A stretch of 64,000 nucleotides of DNA, taken from the NCBI RefSeq assembly GCF_016746095.1, contig NZ_JAERTY010000006.1, forward strand, positions 1-64,000, in the 5' to 3' direction. Shown here piece by piece: positions 8,171 to 16,650 of this stretch (position 1 is its first letter; each line of letters starts with the position of its first letter). Below the pieces are notes generated by a model. It was not told the DNA's origin, did not search any database, and saw only the letters and a program-made list of their open reading frames with translations. The position numbers and the translations under genes were made by a program. The stretch comes from Sphingobacterium faecale. GTDB taxonomy: Bacteria; Bacteroidota; Bacteroidia; Sphingobacteriales; Sphingobacteriaceae.

Positions 8171-8917
8171 GTGGATGATAAAAAAAAGAATATAAAGGAC
8201 TTTATTCAAACACTTTCTTTATCTATTCCCGTAATACAGATAGATGAAGGAATAGACATGTTTAAAGTAGACATTGATCGGGCTATTCTTTATTTATATA
8301 TGCCAGGGGCTTTACGAAGAGAGGAAGAAAATAATTATCCTGTAATACATATTGATTACGATCAATTGTGTTCTGCTCCCGAAAAGATAATTAACCGATT
8401 GAAAGGGCAACATGGTCTGGGGAAGCGATTTTATGCGCGGGCTACCGTCGTAGCCCGTATTGACAAAAGAGTTGCCTTAGCTTTTCAAGAAGAACACCAC
8501 TTGCAGAGTGCATTGCCCGGAAAATATAGATATGGTCTGTTTTATCAGGGAGACTTGGTCTCTGTTGCTATATTTAGCGGAGGCCGAATCATGCGACAGG
8601 AAAGACTAGGTTATCGATCCTTTGAATTAATTAGATTTTGCCATAAGAGTGATACGTTAATCGTAGGTGGTCTTTCTAAGCTGCTCAAAGCATTTATAAA
8701 AGATTTTTCTCCACAGGATATTATGACCTATGCCGATAGAGATTGGTCTCATAATCACTCCTCCTTACAGACCATCGGTTTTGAAATCATAAAAGTAGTG
8801 GCTCCACAGCGGTTTGCGATCGTCGGGAAGCAACGATTTAGTGTTACCACCGAAGAGCAACAAGTAGACTATTATATTGAAAATAAAGGAAGTTTAAAAT
8901 TAAAGCTCGTTCTTTAA
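8171..8917 (+). CDS. Unrecognised conserved-looking protein with a GGLSKLL...YADRDWS...IGFE motif
   Basis: About 248 residues, no signal peptide or membrane helix. I do not recognise the family. The middle (GKRFYARATVVARIDKRVALAFQEEHHLQSALPGKYRYGLFYQGDLVSVAIFSGGR) and the segment LIVGGLSKLLKAFIKDFSPQDIMTYADRDWSHNHSSLQTIGFE resemble a module found in some phage and homing-endonuclease-associated proteins (basic, G-SKLLK-F, YADRxWS, LGF). Whether that reflects nuclease or DNA-binding ancestry is uncertain. The start is chosen as GTG at 8171 because the promoter box ends at 8165, which would give a nearly leaderless transcript; ATG at 8258 is an alternative. It is divergent from def. Confidence 0.65.
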   Translation: MDDKKKNIKDFIQTLSLSIPVIQIDEGIDMFKVDIDRAILYLYMPGALRREEENNYPVIHIDYDQLCSAPEKIINRLKGQHGLGKRFYARATVVARIDKRVALAFQEEHHLQSALPGKYRYGLFYQGDLVSVAIFSGGRIMRQERLGYRSFELIRFCHKSDTLIVGGLSKLLKAFIKDFSPQDIMTYADRDWSHNHSSLQTIGFEIIKVVAPQRFAIVGKQRFSVTTEEQQVDYYIENKGSLKLKLVL

Positions 8918-8966
8918 ATAGATTTTGTTATTTTAACATCCTTCAACATTAAACTTATAAATAATT

Positions 8967-10139
8967 ATGGAACGTAGATTACGCATGGGCATGGTCGGTG
9001 GAGGAAAGGACGCCTTTATTGGTGCTGTGCACCGGATCGCTGCTTTTATGGATGGCAAAATTGAACTGGTGTGTGGTGCCTTTAGTATAGATCCTGATAT
9101 ATCCAAAGAATCTGGCAGAGAATTATTTGTTGCTCAGAACCGTGTATATCCCGATTATAAAACGATGATCGAACAAGAAGCCCTGCTTCCAGAAGGAGAG
9201 CGTATGGACTTTTTAACTATTGTCACCCCAAATTTTTTACATTTTGAACCAGCAAAGCTTGCCATGGAAAATGGTTTTGATGTGGTGGTCGAAAAGCCAA
9301 TGACAGTCTCTTTGGAAGAAGCTTTGGCTTTGCAGGAGGTTGTGCAACGGACAGGTCGTACGTTATGTCTTACCCATACCTATTCTGGATATCCAATGGT
9401 CAAGCAAGCCAAAGCAATGGTACGTGAGGGGCACTTTGGTAAGATCCGTAAGATTGTCGTAGAATATCCACAAGGCTGGCTGAGTCGTCTTTCAGAGCGC
9501 GAAGGCAACGCCGGCGCGGCTTGGCGAGCAGATCCCAAGCGTTCGGGTAAATCTTTAGTAATGGGAGATATAGGTACACATGCGGCTCATCTGGCCGAAT
9601 ATGTATCGGGCTTGCGGATTACCGAACTGTGTGCAGATCTTACCACATTCGTAGAGGGACGTCTGCTGGATGATGATGGTTCTGTGCTTTTAAGGTTTGA
9701 AAACGGAGCAAAAGGCGTTTTGATGGCTTCGCAGATTTCCGCTGGTGAAGAGAATGCGGTCCGGATACGTATTTATGGCGAAAAAGGAGGAGTAGAATGG
9801 GCTAATGAAGATCCGAATAATCTTATTGTTAAGATGTTAGATCAACCGCGGCAGTTGTACCGTACCGGTAATGCTTATGCTGCGCCTTACACGTTGAGTT
9901 CTTTTGCTACACATAATACCCGTATCCCTGCTGGTCATCCCGAAGGTTTATTAGAGTCTTTTGCGAACATTTACCGCAATTTTGCGTTGACCGTCTCCGC
10001 AAAGCGCAAGGGAGAGACTCCGAGCCCTGAAGCTTTAGACTTTCCGACCGTTGATGATGGCGTACGTGGTATGGCATTTATTGATACTGTCGTAAAAAAT
10101 AACGAGAGCAACGAAAAATGGACTAAATTTGTGCTGTGA
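8967..10139 (+). CDS. Gfo/Idh/MocA family NAD(P)-dependent oxidoreductase
   Basis: A 390-residue protein. The Rossmann fold starts at RMGMVGGGKDAFIGAVH (residues 6-22); the family's EKP motif is at 109-111 in FDVVVEKPMTV. A GDIGTHAAHLAEYVSG segment (about 198-213) supplies the catalytic Asp and His of the C-terminal substrate domain. Members oxidise or reduce sugars, inositols and related compounds with NAD(P). The substrate is not evident. Its TGA overlaps the GTG start of the miaA gene (GTGA), so the two are translationally coupled and probably co-transcribed. Confidence 0.87.
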   Translation: MERRLRMGMVGGGKDAFIGAVHRIAAFMDGKIELVCGAFSIDPDISKESGRELFVAQNRVYPDYKTMIEQEALLPEGERMDFLTIVTPNFLHFEPAKLAMENGFDVVVEKPMTVSLEEALALQEVVQRTGRTLCLTHTYSGYPMVKQAKAMVREGHFGKIRKIVVEYPQGWLSRLSEREGNAGAAWRADPKRSGKSLVMGDIGTHAAHLAEYVSGLRITELCADLTTFVEGRLLDDDGSVLLRFENGAKGVLMASQISAGEENAVRIRIYGEKGGVEWANEDPNNLIVKMLDQPRQLYRTGNAYAAPYTLSSFATHNTRIPAGHPEGLLESFANIYRNFALTVSAKRKGETPSPEALDFPTVDDGVRGMAFIDTVVKNNESNEKWTKFVL

Positions 10140-11047
10140 TAAACAGTAAACAGGTCCTTGAATATCTTTCTCGGGAGACATCGTTTCTTGAGAAAGATAT
10201 TTTAGTAATAACAGGCCCTACAGCTTCTGGCAAAACCAAATTAGCCGTGGAGTTAGCAAGAGCCCTGAGCGGTGAGATTATTAGTGCCGATTCCCGACAG
10301 GTATACCGACAGATGGATATTGGCACGGGCAAGGACATCCAGGAATATGAAGAAATTCCCTACCACCTTATCGATATAGCCGACCCTGGCGATCAATATA
10401 ATGTAAGCCGGTTTCTAGAAGATTTTGAACGAGCCTATCGCACGATAAAGGCCAAAGGCAAGATTGCAATAGTCTGTGGAGGTACAGGTTTTTATATACA
10501 GGCATTGTTGACATCTCATCCCTACAATCAGATACCTACCGACATGGCTTGGCGTGCAGCGCAAGAGCAAAGAAATAAACAGGAGATACAGGAGGAGTTA
10601 GGACGTTTTATTATCCCCACAGATTTTAAAATTGATTATTCTTCCAAAAAGAGAATGGTACGAGCACTGGAAATTCTAACCTGGTTGACTGATAGCAGAA
10701 ATTCATTGCCCGAGCCAGTTCCTTCTTATATAGCGACGATTATTGCGCTTGATCCTTTGAAGGATATCCGACGCCAACGTATTAGCAAAAGATTACGTGA
10801 GCGCCTAGAACAAGGGATGGTAGAGGAAGTTCAGCAATTGATTAAAGGGGGACTGAATTATACCGAGATTGAGTATTACGGCTTAGAATACAAATATTGC
10901 AGCTATTATCTTCGCAAACTACTCAATTATGATTCTTTTGTCAACAAACTTGAAACCGAGATACATCGTTATGCCAAGCGGCAGATGACCTACTTGCGGA
11001 AGATGGAAAAGGATGGTGTTCATATTCATTGGTTTACCGCGGTGTAA
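10136..11047 (+). CDS. miaA: tRNA dimethylallyltransferase (second-type MiaA)
   Basis: A 303-residue enzyme that transfers a dimethylallyl group to N6 of A37 in tRNAs reading UNN codons. The P-loop GPTASGKT is at residues 27-34, followed by IISADSRQVYRQMDIGTGK (49-66), YHLIDIADPGDQYNVSRFLEDF, and VCGGTGFYIQALL. The C-terminal zone reads YYGLEYKYCSYYL rather than the more usual AIGYKE sequence, which suggests the divergent second MiaA paralogue that many Bacteroidota carry. The gene probably starts with GTG at 10136 in the GTGA overlap with the oxidoreductase gene. The MiaE hydroxylase acts later in the same pathway. Confidence 0.85.
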   Translation: MINSKQVLEYLSRETSFLEKDILVITGPTASGKTKLAVELARALSGEIISADSRQVYRQMDIGTGKDIQEYEEIPYHLIDIADPGDQYNVSRFLEDFERAYRTIKAKGKIAIVCGGTGFYIQALLTSHPYNQIPTDMAWRAAQEQRNKQEIQEELGRFIIPTDFKIDYSSKKRMVRALEILTWLTDSRNSLPEPVPSYIATIIALDPLKDIRRQRISKRLRERLEQGMVEEVQQLIKGGLNYTEIEYYGLEYKYCSYYLRKLLNYDSFVNKLETEIHRYAKRQMTYLRKMEKDGVHIHWFTAV

Positions 11048-11079
11048 AATAAACTACTTGTTTAGTCGTCTTTGTTTTG

Positions 11080-11087
11080 TATTTTTG
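11080..11087 (+). promoter_or_regulatory. Possible -7 box (TATTTTTG) upstream of locus A sigma gene
   Basis: A TAnnTTTG match with a CTTG 19 bases upstream, 87 bases before the sigma factor ATG. It also lies in a small GTATTT/AAATAC hairpin just after miaA. It is a candidate for basal expression of locus A regulators. Confidence 0.35.
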
Positions 11088-11174
11088 AAATACGGCTAAT
11101 CGATTGGGCTGTCGCAAAATATGCTTCACTCTCGTTTGTATTATAAAATTTGTTAGCTTTAGCGGCGAATAGTT

Positions 11175-11738
11175 ATGAAGGATAGCAAATTAACGGATTT
11201 TAGGGCTCTGTTAGAGCGTATCGTTACTGGCGATGAAAGAGCCTTTTCCATTCTCTATGACTTATTTTCCGCTGATCTCACCAAGCATATTCTTTCCAAA
11301 GTATCCGATGCGCAAGTGGCAGAGGATATCCTTCATGATCTTTTCCTTTCCCTTTGGCGTAATCGTCAAAATATGTTGGAGATAGAATCATTACCAGCTT
11401 ATCTGTATTCTTCCTGTCGTTATCTTATACTGGCCCATTATCGTATGGAACTTAAACGAGCGTCGTCTAAGGAAGTTGAAGATCTGGATATTCTAGATGA
11501 GACCGTTCCTTTAGAAGAGCGCCTTCATTACCGCTATATTATAGACATCGTTTCCAATGAAATTGAAAACCTCCCCGAAAAATGCCGGGAAGTATTTAAA
11601 TTAAGCAGGAGCGAATTTGTCAGCAACAAAGAAATTGCGCAACGATTAGCCATTTCAGAATCTACTGTTGAGAAACATATTAATAAGGCAATCAGGAGAT
11701 TACGTGATGTAACTAAAAAATTTTTACTTTTTTTCTAA
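11175..11738 (+). CDS. Locus A: FecI-like ECF RNA polymerase sigma-70 factor
   Basis: A 187-residue two-domain ECF sigma factor. Region 2 spans about residues 10-80 (FSILYDLFSADLTKHILSKVSDAQVAEDILHDLFLSLWRNRQNM). Region 4 spans about 125-180 (EIENLPEKCREVFKLSRSEFVSNKEIAQRLAISESTVEKHINKAIRRLR). It directs RNA polymerase to promoters of its own locus when released from the FecR protein encoded next. It is closely similar to the locus E sigma factor (shared EIENLPEKC, STVE, INKAI segments), so the two may cross-talk. No cysteine-rich or extra C-terminal domain is present. Confidence 0.9.
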   Translation: MKDSKLTDFRALLERIVTGDERAFSILYDLFSADLTKHILSKVSDAQVAEDILHDLFLSLWRNRQNMLEIESLPAYLYSSCRYLILAHYRMELKRASSKEVEDLDILDETVPLEERLHYRYIIDIVSNEIENLPEKCREVFKLSRSEFVSNKEIAQRLAISESTVEKHINKAIRRLRDVTKKFLLFF

Positions 11739-11874
11739 AACGAGTAGAAGGTACCCTTCTTTTTATACACTTATCTAATAACTAGCCTTATATTTTGACC
11801 ATTTTTTGTTTTTATGGTTAAAAAGAATGCCTGACGGCGCTCATTGTGGTTGGGACTAATACACACAAGCGGTT

Positions 11875-12996
11875 ATGATGTACATCAAGCAATTATACCA
11901 ACAGCTAACAAATTTTTTAAACACGAAGGAAGAAGACCGTCGTGAGGTGACTACTTGGTATGAAGGAGTGCATGTAAAGCCTTCTTTAGACGAGGACTCT
12001 CAATTTCTGATACAACAACAGGCCAAAGAAAGGATTCTTGCCTCTATAAAAAGTGAATCTAAGAGGTTAGATGTTAGGCGATTATATCGTTGGTCAGCGG
12101 TGGCAGCAATATTTTTGGTTGGCGGATACTTGATGTGGACAGCCCTTATGCAACAGGAGCTAGCTACACAAGAGCAGCTTGCTTTGATCGAACCTGCTAA
12201 GCAACGGGCCATCATTGTGCTTGAGAACGGTCAAGAAATAGATTTGGATCGATTGGCACTCAATGAGAGCCTCCAAGTAGGCGAGACAATCATTACGAAA
12301 GATGCAGAGGGTAAGGTGCGCTATCATCATGCGGCAGACGGCACTGAAAAGGTACAAGCGAATAGCTTGCGTATCCCCAAGGCAGCAACTTATCAATTGA
12401 CCTTGGTGGACGGCACACGTGTTACACTTAACTCGGATTCCAAGCTTACCTATCCATCAGCCTTTGGTACAGGAGATCGAGTGGTCCAGCTCGAGGGAGA
12501 GGGTTATTTTGAAGTAAAAAAAACAAGCAATAAAAGTCGGTTTATTGTAGAGGCGAGGGGACAGAAAATACAAGTTTTGGGAACCAAGTTCAATGTAAAA
12601 TCTTATCCTGAGGATAAGAAAGAACAGACCACCTTAGAAGAAGGATCTGTAGAGGTTTCTTTCGCTTCAAACACAGCCGTACTAAAGCCAAATCAACAGG
12701 CGACTTCTGTTGGGCAGCACTTAGAAACCAAAATTGTTGATATTGATGATGTTTTGAGCTGGACCCGTGGTCAGTTTAGTTTTGACGGAACCAATACTGC
12801 GGAGGTTTTGCAGGAAATAGCACGATGGTACGATATAGACATTGTCTATGAAGGGAAAAACAGCGTCGGGCAATATATAGGGAAGATCCCACGCAATCTA
12901 TCCTTAGATCGATTGATAGAACTGTTGAACTATGCCGAGTTGGAGACCAAGGCTTTTATTGGAAATAATAAGAAAATTAACTTAATCATTACATAA
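11875..12996 (+). CDS. Locus A: FecR family anti-sigma factor
   Basis: A 373-residue inner membrane signal protein. The cytoplasmic N-terminal segment (1-70) binds the sigma factor, and a transmembrane helix lies at about 72-91. The periplasmic FecR domain (about 165-270) carries the family signature PKAATYQLTLVDGTRVTLNSDSKLTYP, GEGYFEV and VLGTKFNV. A DUF4974-like C-terminal domain (about 305-373, FDGTNTAEVLQEIARWYDIDIVYEG) receives the signal from the SusC STN domain. It starts 136 bases after the sigma gene and is followed by a long 165-base gap to susC, unlike loci B, D and E. Confidence 0.9.
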   Translation: MMYIKQLYQQLTNFLNTKEEDRREVTTWYEGVHVKPSLDEDSQFLIQQQAKERILASIKSESKRLDVRRLYRWSAVAAIFLVGGYLMWTALMQQELATQEQLALIEPAKQRAIIVLENGQEIDLDRLALNESLQVGETIITKDAEGKVRYHHAADGTEKVQANSLRIPKAATYQLTLVDGTRVTLNSDSKLTYPSAFGTGDRVVQLEGEGYFEVKKTSNKSRFIVEARGQKIQVLGTKFNVKSYPEDKKEQTTLEEGSVEVSFASNTAVLKPNQQATSVGQHLETKIVDIDDVLSWTRGQFSFDGTNTAEVLQEIARWYDIDIVYEGKNSVGQYIGKIPRNLSLDRLIELLNYAELETKAFIGNNKKINLIIT

Positions 12997-13005
12997 TCTA
13001 AAAAC

Positions 13006-13108
13006 ATGAAAGGAAACAAAATGGAATACTATAACACAGAATAATCTAGATCGTGCAAACAAAAATCGGATTCTGTTGGCGCAGAACCCGATGAGTCGTT
13101 TGATGCCG
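13006..13108 (+). promoter_or_regulatory. fecR-susC leader of locus A: tiny ORF, hairpin and ATGCCG box
   Basis: The 165-base gap contains a 12-codon ORF (13006-13044, MKGNKMEYYNTE) and then an 11-position stem, 13065-13075 with 13082-13092, closing a TTGGCG loop and carrying one A-C mismatch. ATGCCG follows at 13103-13108. No T-tract follows the stem, so it is not a standard terminator. Locus C has an equivalent hairpin with a TTGG loop, the same A-C mismatch after GG and a following ATGCCG. The role may be attenuation or RNA stability between regulator and transport genes. Confidence 0.35.
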
Positions 13109-13161
13109 TAGATCAATAAGTGAACTAATTTTTAATCGTTACAACCAAACATTCGAAATTA

Positions 13162-16100
13162 ATGAAAATTTCTTTAAATCCGTTCTTGCAGAATGGGAAA
13201 GGTGGCGTGTCTCTAATTGAGCCATCTCAAACCAACCCACGGGTGGTGTTTGATTATGCAAAGACCCCGGTTTTTCTAGCAAGACCGCTAACACGAACAT
13301 TGATGAAACTCAACCTAATTGCCTTATTATTAGGACTGGGTTTGTCTCAGGTAGATGCAAGGACCTATGCCCAACAGGTCACGTTAAAACGTCAAAAGAC
13401 AAACTTAGAAACTATCTTAAAAGACTTTGAGAAGCAGAGTGGCTATACTTTTTTTTACAAGAAGACTGATATTGCTCCAGTAAGGGGAGTAGATATAGAT
13501 GTCAAGAACATGCCCTTGAATCAGGCCCTGAACAGCGTACTGAAGAACGGTAATTTTACTTACGAGTATTTTGATAAGACTATTGTTATAAAGAAAGGAA
13601 GATCTTTACAGCCTCAGTCGGTCTCCCGAGAGTTGCCTCAGAATACTATAAAAGTAGTGGAATCTTCTTTGCAACAAGTGGTGCGTGGACAGGTATTGGA
13701 CGAGAATGGTAAACCTATCAAGGGCGCCTCGGTCCGGCTAAAGTCCGATCCAAAGCTGTCCATGGCTACTCAGGAAGATGGTTCGTTCAATCTGCCTATC
13801 ACTTCGTTGAATGAGATCATTGTTATTTCTTATCTCGGCTATGAGAGCAGAGAAGTGAAAGCAAGTTTGGAGCGGGAGTCGATGGTGATAAGCCTTAAGA
13901 GGAGAGAAAGCAAAGTTGATGAGGTCGTTGTTACCGGAACAGGTATTAATCGTAATAAAGATAGTTTTACAGGGACCACAGCAAAATTCTCAGGAGATGA
14001 GCTTAAGGCTATAAGTAACAATAATATTATTCAGTCACTCCGTACTCTAGATCCTTCCTTTTTGCAGATTGAGAACAATTTGGCAGGCTCTAATCCTAAT
14101 ATGATGCCAGTGATAGAGGTTCGAGGTAAGAGTAGTATTCCCAGTTCTACTTTGAAGGATGAGTTCGGAGCCGACCCGAATCAGCCATTGTTCGTATTAG
14201 ATGGTTTTCCTACCACACTACAGACTATTGTCGATTTGGATATGAACAGAGTCGCCTCGGTCACCATTTTAAAAGACGCGGCTTCGACAGCATTGTACGG
14301 TTCACAAGCATCTAATGGTGTTGTGGTCATTGAGACCATAAAGCCAAAACCGGGGGAACTACGGTTTACCTATAATCAAGATTTCCGATTCGAAGTAGCA
14401 GATCTTTCTGCCTATAACATGATGAATGCAGAAGAAAAGCTTCAATTTGAGCTTTTATCAGGCCGTTATACTTCTGGAACGATCAGTCAGCAAGTTTTTC
14501 TTGATAGCTTATATCAAAGCCACCTTTTTAATGTTAGAAAAGGGATAGATAGTTACTGGTTGATAGAGCCTATCCAGACGGGATATTCGACCAACAACTC
14601 CATAAATGCATCAGGAGGAGACCAAAATTTTACTTACAATTTGGGGTTAAATTACCGAAATGGAAGAGGAGTAATGAAGGGATCCGGAAGGGACAGTTAT
14701 AGCGGTAGTATCAATTTGTCTTACAGAAAGGATAAAATTAGTTTCAATAACATTACCTATATACGAGGAAATAAGACCAACGAATCTAATTACGGAAACT
14801 TCTCCACTTGGGTAAATACAAATCCTTATTTTGAAAAATCGTATGACAACCCCTATTTGGAGAAAAGTCGGGAATCAGCAGGAAGAGATCTACTCATAAA
14901 AAACCCGCTATTTGATGCGATGTCTACCCAGTACGATCGTTCAAAGACAATAGAGGTACAGAATAATTTTAATGCCAACTATGATATTGTCAACTATCTA
15001 AGATTGACGGCAGGACTACAGATTACCAGAGGTGTTGTGGAATCCGAGAAATTCAGATCACCAGGCATGAGTGACTTTTTTAATACACCACTATTACGGA
15101 AAGGGAAGTATACAGAAAATGGTAATAACACTTTTTCTTATCAGGGAAACATGATGTTGACGTTTTATAAAACTTTTGCACAGAAACATAATATCAATGC
15201 AAACTGGAGAAATACAGTTTCAGAAAATAGAGGACAATCTTATGGAACGATAGCCGAAGGCTTTCCTGAAGGAAGCACAGGAAATCCGAAATTCGCGTAT
15301 TCCTATTTACTAGATGGCTCTCCTTTGGCTTCAAGTAATATTTATAGGTCATTAAATACAACATTTAGTACCAACTATGCCTATGATAATCGCTATTTGT
15401 TTGATTTGGTTTATCGACTTGATGGTTCTACGGCATATGGTAGTAACAAACGATATTCACCCTATTATTCTTTCGGCTTGGGATGGAATATACACAAAGA
15501 GACCTTTGCTAAAAATATAGCTTGGATTAATTCACTCCGATTAACAGGAAATTATGGTACCACCGGTAATCAGAACTTTGCGAATGTCAGTTCTATTTCT
15601 GTTTACAATTATAGTTCGGGTTCTAACTACAATCACTTTGGACAGGGAACAAGTCTTTTAATGTTAGGGAACCCCAATTTACAGCCACAAAAGACAGGTC
15701 AACTCAGTGTATCTTTAGACTTTAGTTTATTTAACGAACGTTTCAGTGGCTATGTCAATGCTTATAACAAAAAAACAGACCCTTTAATAGTTCCCGTAGA
15801 TCTACCGTCTTCTACAGGGGTCTTTTCTTATCCCTATAATGTCGGAAACCTAACTTACAAAGGTGTCGAAACCAAATTGACTGTATCGCCTATTTATAAA
15901 CCTGCACAGGGTATTATATGGAATATCGGTTTAACAGCATCTAGTTATAAAAGTCGCTATGATGGGTTCGGAAATATCTTAGAAACACTGAACAAGCAAC
16001 AGGAAACGAGTAAAACTCTCGTGCGTTATATTGATGGGAATAGTGCCGAAGCGATCTGGGCTACCAAATCTTTAGGGATTGACCCCGCAACAGGACGCGA

Positions 16101-16638
16101 GGTTTTTTTGGGCAGGGATGGTCAGTACAGCTATGATTACCGAGCCAGTGATATTGTGAATGTTGGCAATACAACCCCGAAAGTTGAAGGTGTTTTATCA
16201 ACTAATCTTCGTATTCAGGGTTTTACTTTTGGTTTAGGCCTGAGATATAGGCTTGGCGGCGAAATCTTTAACACGGCATTATTTGATAAAGTTGAAAATA
16301 TATCACTTGCTGGTACAGCCAATAATCAGGATAAGCGTGCGCTGTACGACCGTTGGCAAAAAACCGGTGATGTCGCAAAGTTTAAAGCGATATCGCAAAC
16401 AGCGACGACCCCTATATCATCACGATTTGTTCAATCTTTAAGTACCCTAAGCAGTGAAACATTAAATATTGGTTACCTATTTGACGGGGCACCATGGTTA
16501 TATTCCGCTGGATTAAAAACTCTTTCAATCAATCTAATGGCAAATGATTTTATGTACTTCTCGACCGTAAAGCGGGAGCGGGGGATAGATTATCCGTATG
16601 CTAGGACATTTGCATTTTCATTTAGAGCAACATTTTAA
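13162..16638 (+). CDS. Locus A: SusC/RagA family TonB-linked outer membrane protein
   Basis: A 1158-residue TonB-dependent transporter. A 47-residue extension precedes a signal peptide starting at MKLNLIALLLGLGLSQ; an alternative start is ATG 13303. Then come an STN signalling domain (about 70-150, LKRQKTNLETILKDFEKQSGYTFFYKK), a carboxypeptidase-regulatory-like beta domain (about 170-245), a TonB-box-like VDEVVVTGTG (about 253-262) and the plug with SusC signatures (LFVLDGFP, ASVTILKDAASTALYGSQASNGVVVIET). The barrel ends in the aromatic-type terminus FAFSFRATF. The STN domain marks it as a transducer for the FecR/sigma pair upstream. It imports the ligand captured by SusD, and is closest in the window to the locus E and D SusCs. 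Confidence 0.93.
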   Translation: MKISLNPFLQNGKGGVSLIEPSQTNPRVVFDYAKTPVFLARPLTRTLMKLNLIALLLGLGLSQVDARTYAQQVTLKRQKTNLETILKDFEKQSGYTFFYKKTDIAPVRGVDIDVKNMPLNQALNSVLKNGNFTYEYFDKTIVIKKGRSLQPQSVSRELPQNTIKVVESSLQQVVRGQVLDENGKPIKGASVRLKSDPKLSMATQEDGSFNLPITSLNEIIVISYLGYESREVKASLERESMVISLKRRESKVDEVVVTGTGINRNKDSFTGTTAKFSGDELKAISNNNIIQSLRTLDPSFLQIENNLAGSNPNMMPVIEVRGKSSIPSSTLKDEFGADPNQPLFVLDGFPTTLQTIVDLDMNRVASVTILKDAASTALYGSQASNGVVVIETIKPKPGELRFTYNQDFRFEVADLSAYNMMNAEEKLQFELLSGRYTSGTISQQVFLDSLYQSHLFNVRKGIDSYWLIEPIQTGYSTNNSINASGGDQNFTYNLGLNYRNGRGVMKGSGRDSYSGSINLSYRKDKISFNNITYIRGNKTNESNYGNFSTWVNTNPYFEKSYDNPYLEKSRESAGRDLLIKNPLFDAMSTQYDRSKTIEVQNNFNANYDIVNYLRLTAGLQITRGVVESEKFRSPGMSDFFNTPLLRKGKYTENGNNTFSYQGNMMLTFYKTFAQKHNINANWRNTVSENRGQSYGTIAEGFPEGSTGNPKFAYSYLLDGSPLASSNIYRSLNTTFSTNYAYDNRYLFDLVYRLDGSTAYGSNKRYSPYYSFGLGWNIHKETFAKNIAWINSLRLTGNYGTTGNQNFANVSSISVYNYSSGSNYNHFGQGTSLLMLGNPNLQPQKTGQLSVSLDFSLFNERFSGYVNAYNKKTDPLIVPVDLPSSTGVFSYPYNVGNLTYKGVETKLTVSPIYKPAQGIIWNIGLTASSYKSRYDGFGNILETLNKQQETSKTLVRYIDGNSAEAIWATKSLGIDPATGREVFLGRDGQYSYDYRASDIVNVGNTTPKVEGVLSTNLRIQGFTFGLGLRYRLGGEIFNTALFDKVENISLAGTANNQDKRALYDRWQKTGDVAKFKAISQTATTPISSRFVQSLSTLSSETLNIGYLFDGAPWLYSAGLKTLSINLMANDFMYFSTVKRERGIDYPYARTFAFSFRATF

Positions 16639-16650
16639 AATATTGGATTC

